Made by a program: the position numbers and the translations under genes. Of a stretch of DNA of 64,000 nt, positions 61,087 to 64,000 are shown one piece after another (the first letter of the stretch is position 1; each line of letters starts with the position of its first letter). This DNA comes from Anaeromyxobacter oryzae (GTDB taxonomy: Bacteria; Myxococcota; Myxococcia; Myxococcales; Anaeromyxobacteraceae): contig NZ_AP025591.1 of the NCBI RefSeq assembly GCF_023169945.1, positions 952,501-1,016,500 of the forward strand. Direction: 5' to 3'. The notes under the pieces were generated by a model. It saw only the letters and a program-made list of their open reading frames with translations. It searched no databases and was not told the DNA's origin.

Positions 61087-61887
61087 TCACCCGTAGAAGC
61101 TCGCCTCGAGCGTGGCGATGAAGAGGTTCGAGAGCGCGTGCACCACGACGGGGGCGGCGACGCTGCCGGTCCGCTCGCGGAGCCAGCCGAAGAGGAGGCC
61201 CGGGAAGAAGGTCGCGAGCCGCCAGGGCTGCAGCACGACCAGGTGCCCGGCCGCGAACAGCACCTGCGTCCACAGGAAGCCCGCCCCGAGCCAGGCGCCG
61301 AGGACGGAGACGCCGGAGGCGGGCGCGCCTCGCGCCCACGAGGTCTGCATCCACCCCCGGTAGAAGAGCTCCTCCGGCAGCGCCACCACGAGCACCTGCA
61401 CGACGACGAGGACGGCGAGGCGGTCCGGCAGGCGCGGCGCGAATCGCGGCGTGCCCGCGTACGGCGCGAGCGCGCTCGAGAGGCCGCGCGGGAGGTGCGG
61501 CAGGATCTCGGCGTACGCCCAGAACGCGGCGCCGAACAGCGGGAAGATCAGCGCGCAGAACAGGAGCCCGCGGGCCGCGCCCCGGCCCCACGCGCGCCAG
61601 GTCCGGGGGTCCGCGGCGCCGTGCCAGGGCAGGCCGTAGTGGTCCCACCCCTCCCCGCGCGCCCGCAGCCGCGCGTCGGGCAGCGCGATGAAGAGGAACG
61701 CGGCGACGCCGGCGAGGTTCCCGCCGAGTAGGCCCGTGGGATCGACGAGCGACAGCAGCTTCGCGGCCGTGAGGCCGAGGACCGCCTTCGCCCAGGTCGA
61801 CGCCAGCACGCGCGGTGGATCGGGCGGCGCGGGCGCGGGCGGCGCCGCTGCGTCGGGGCGAGGTTCGGGCACGTCCCCGCTTCGCAT
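61087..61887 (-). CDS. CPBP-family intramembrane glutamic protease
   Basis: 266 residues, about eight helices. Catalytic motifs of the family are all present: EE172-173 with R177 (PEELFYRGWMQ), F211 with H215 (FAAGH) and H250 with N254 (HALSN). A Pro/Ala-rich cytoplasmic start precedes the first helix. In myxobacteria some CPBP proteases (myxosortases) cleave MYXO-CTERM sorting signals; the neighbour across 123 bp is a MopE-repeat surface protein, a typical carrier of such signals, but its C-terminus is not in the window, so this role is only suggested. Otherwise the substrate is unknown. Confidence 0.88.
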   Translation of the reverse strand: MRSGDVPEPRPDAAAPPAPAPPDPPRVLASTWAKAVLGLTAAKLLSLVDPTGLLGGNLAGVAAFLFIALPDARLRARGEGWDHYGLPWHGAADPRTWRAWGRGAARGLLFCALIFPLFGAAFWAYAEILPHLPRGLSSALAPYAGTPRFAPRLPDRLAVLVVVQVLVVALPEELFYRGWMQTSWARGAPASGVSVLGAWLGAGFLWTQVLFAAGHLVVLQPWRLATFFPGLLFGWLRERTGSVAAPVVVHALSNLFIATLEASFYG

Positions 61888-62010
61888 GCGGCGGCGCTCC
61901 CGTCAACGACACGTCGCCGGATGTGCGACGCGCTCCGACCTCGCGACCGAAGCAGGCAAGCGGCTGGGTGCACCGCTGGTGTACGTGCTACGCTCCGAGC
62001 GAGGCCACCC

Positions 62011-64000
62011 ATGAACCCAGCACGCCCGACCGTCCGTCGCCGGCTCGTCGCACGCCTGTTCCCGCTCCTGGTGGCGCTCGGCGCCTTGCCGCTGCTCGCG
62101 CCCACCTGCGACGGCAGCCAGCCGGGCCTGAAGACCTTCTCCCGCGGCTCGCTCATCATCCCGATGGACGTCTGCTACCAGTACATGACGGACGGCGTGA
62201 AGAGCGGTTACACGCCGTTCGCGTGCCCGCAGGCGCCGGATCCCGGGGACGTGATCAAGGCGTACGGCCTCGTCTACCAGCTCATCCGCAACAACATCGC
62301 GGTGTACTGGGTCATCAACCCGACGAAGACGGCCGTGACCGGTACCGACCTCGCCATCCAGTACGACGGCGGGTTCCCGGTCCTCCGCTACGACTGGGCG
62401 AGCGGCGGGAGCGGCACCGCGCCGACCGCGCAGCACGTCGTACGCTACCTCGGCGGCCCCTTCGTCGTGGACGGCACCGACGCGGCGCGCGCGTCGCAGG
62501 TGCTCCAGCAGTACAAGGCCACGTTCGGCGCGGTGCGCGTCCACGTCTCGAACGTCGCGTTCCAGGGGAACGTGGCGAAGACCATGGCGGGCGGCTGGAG
62601 CGCCGGCGGGACGGTTCCGCCGAAGCTCGCGCTGCTCGACATCGGCAGCTCGGGCGCGGGCGCGAAGAACTCGGAGATCGTGATCCAGGGCTATCTCCAG
62701 CGCGCGGGCCTCGACACCCCGGGCGCCGCGGGCACGGCCACCGGGACGCACGGCCAGATCTACGACCGGCTCTTCATGTCCGACTTCCTGCCGGACGCGA
62801 GCGGCGACTGGAAGACGACGAACCTCTACAAGAACGGCTACCAGGTGCTCTGGGTTCCGCACTGGGCGGCGCCGAGCTCCTGCAGCGACTGCCCGCCGGG
62901 CGCCTCGTGCACCTGCGCGAACAAGTACTCCGCCGCGACGATCGCCCAGGCTCTCCAGACGATCGGCGCCTTCTCGGTGGCGGGCAAGGACGTCTTCGCC
63001 GAGTGCGCCGGGCTCGGCAGCTTCGAGGGCGTGTTCAGCAGCACGTCCACGACGAGCACGTACGGCAGCACCTACCAGTCAGGCGCGGCCAACACGCACT
63101 TCGAGACCCAGGCGCCGACCGGCTTCTGGATCAACAAGACGACGAGCTCCGCGTACCTCTGGGGCAACTTCGCCTCGCCGCTCATGCAGCTCGGCGACTA
63201 CCCGTTCATCCCGCGCGACGGCGCGATCCAGAACTTCAAGGCCTCCGCGTACAAGGCCGAGACCACGCGGCTCATCTCCGACTCGACCGACAATACCTAC
63301 GACATCTTCACCCTCGTGCCGGGCACGGCGGCCCACGGGACGGTGGTGTACCTGGGCGGCCACAGCTACTCGGGGAGCGACGGCGCGTTCGAGGTGGGCG
63401 GAAGCCGCCTCGTCCTCAATACCCTCTTCAACCTCGGCGCGAGCTGCGTCGCGAGCGGCGTCGCCTGCAACACCGGCAAGCTCGGCGTCTGCGCGCAGGG
63501 CGTCATGGCCTGCGACGCGCAGGGGCAGGCGATCTGCAAGCAGGTCACGGCGGGCTCCGCCGAGATCTGCGACGGCCTCGACAACGACTGCAACGGACTG
63601 GTGGACGACGGCCTCGACGAGGGCTGCTACGACGGCCCCGTCGCGACGCGGAACGTCGGCCTCTGCCGGGACGGCGTCCGCTCGTGCAGCCGGCGCGCCG
63701 ACGGCAGCTACGCCATGAGCGCGTGCACGGGCCAGCTTCTCCCGTCGGACGAGGTCTGCAACGGCCTCGACGACAACTGCAACGGGAAGGTGGACGAGGA
63801 TCCCGTCGACACGACCAAGGGCCTCTCCCAGGCCTGCTACACCGGGCCGACCGATACCGTCGATCCCGCGACCGGCGTGCCGCTCGGCATCTGCAAGGCG
63901 GGCCTCCAGTCCTGCAGCGCCGGCACCTGGGGGGCCTGCCAGGTCTGCGGCCCGGACGCGTGGACGGACCGCAGCAACCCGGCGTACGCGAGCTGCGAGA
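62011..64000 (+). CDS. Large secreted protein with MopE-type Cys repeats (N-terminal part, cut by window edge)
   Basis: At least 663 residues, open at the right edge. Signal peptide RLVARLFPLLVALGALPLLA, then APTC; the Cys could be lipidated, though the box is imperfect. Residues about 35-480 form an unrecognised domain with features like RYLGGPFVVDGTDAARASQV and GTVVYLGGHSYSGSDGAFEV. From about residue 490 Cys-rich repeats begin: AEICDGLDNDCNGLVDDGLD (about nt 63558-63617) and DEVCNGLDDNCNGKVDEDP (about nt 63747-63803), with CNTGKLGVCAQG and similar in between. These CxGxDxxCxGxxD units match the metal-binding repeats of methanotroph MopE and many myxobacterial surface proteins. GAGG precedes the ATG. 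The C-terminus and any anchor signal lie outside. Confidence 0.85.
   Translation, partial: MNPARPTVRRRLVARLFPLLVALGALPLLAPTCDGSQPGLKTFSRGSLIIPMDVCYQYMTDGVKSGYTPFACPQAPDPGDVIKAYGLVYQLIRNNIAVYWVINPTKTAVTGTDLAIQYDGGFPVLRYDWASGGSGTAPTAQHVVRYLGGPFVVDGTDAARASQVLQQYKATFGAVRVHVSNVAFQGNVAKTMAGGWSAGGTVPPKLALLDIGSSGAGAKNSEIVIQGYLQRAGLDTPGAAGTATGTHGQIYDRLFMSDFLPDASGDWKTTNLYKNGYQVLWVPHWAAPSSCSDCPPGASCTCANKYSAATIAQALQTIGAFSVAGKDVFAECAGLGSFEGVFSSTSTTSTYGSTYQSGAANTHFETQAPTGFWINKTTSSAYLWGNFASPLMQLGDYPFIPRDGAIQNFKASAYKAETTRLISDSTDNTYDIFTLVPGTAAHGTVVYLGGHSYSGSDGAFEVGGSRLVLNTLFNLGASCVASGVACNTGKLGVCAQGVMACDAQGQAICKQVTAGSAEICDGLDNDCNGLVDDGLDEGCYDGPVATRNVGLCRDGVRSCSRRADGSYAMSACTGQLLPSDEVCNGLDDNCNGKVDEDPVDTTKGLSQACYTGPTDTVDPATGVPLGICKAGLQSCSAGTWGACQVCGPDAWTDRSNPAYASCE

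Overview
The window is a very G+C-rich (clearly above 70% by eye) bacterial chromosome segment, dense with genes and with no tRNA, rRNA, CRISPR array, integrase or insertion sequence. Gene content points to a myxobacterium, most likely an Anaeromyxobacter-like member of the Myxococcota. The indicators are FHA/zinc-ribbon proteins, a PilZ-like protein, a PEGA/TPR lipoprotein, a short Hsp70 paralogue with a J-TPR partner, a MopE-type cysteine-repeat surface protein, and two complex I gene sets lying back to back. The genus is inferred from gene content, not from a marker gene.

Region 1 (1-8.4 kb, minus strand) is a tightly coupled run: a KamA-like radical SAM enzyme, a DedA membrane protein, a SpoIID-like protein, queA, a PilZ-like protein, tgt, yajC, secD and secF (cut by the left edge). 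Several junctions are 4-base ATGA/GTGA overlaps. queA and tgt serve queuosine modification of tRNA; yajC-secD-secF are Sec accessory factors. A second KamA-like gene diverges from the first, behind a perfect 24-bp palindrome.

Region 2 (9.9-20.9 kb) holds two unrecognised proteins, ridA, a bifunctional RelA/SpoT, two FHA/zinc-ribbon proteins around a thiamine-binding-type protein, dksA, a DacZ-like diadenylate cyclase, a GT39 membrane glycosyltransferase and a TIGR02757 protein. (p)ppGpp, DksA and c-di-AMP functions sit within 7 kb of each other.

Region 3 (20.9-32.0 kb) opens with 0.9 kb of non-coding, repeat-rich DNA. A minus-strand operon follows: PEGA/TPR lipoprotein, MoaB, a TLC-like nucleotide transporter, an aldo/keto reductase broken by a one-base frameshift, and a Tat-exported SDR. 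PolX, an AmpG-like permease, a small outer-membrane protein and a polytopic membrane protein complete the region.

Region 4 (32.0-50.9 kb) is the centrepiece: nuoA-B-C-D-G-H-I on the minus strand and nuoA-B-C-D-H-I-J-K-L-M-N on the plus strand, fired divergently from a 159-bp intergenic region. That region carries two recognisable promoters and an inverted pair of CACTTAAGGG boxes. Neither cluster has nuoE or nuoF; only the first has nuoG and only the second has nuoJ-N.

Region 5 (50.9-64.0 kb) holds a terminator and repeats, a PHP phosphoesterase, an Rrf2 regulator, then a deoxyhypusine-synthase-like gene, an agmatinase-family gene and a ClpX-like ATPase without the zinc domain. Next come a Hsp70/J-TPR/CvpA operon, a class II amidotransferase-fold protein without its catalytic cysteine, a dGTPase, a CPBP intramembrane protease, and the start of a large MopE-repeat surface protein that runs off the right edge.
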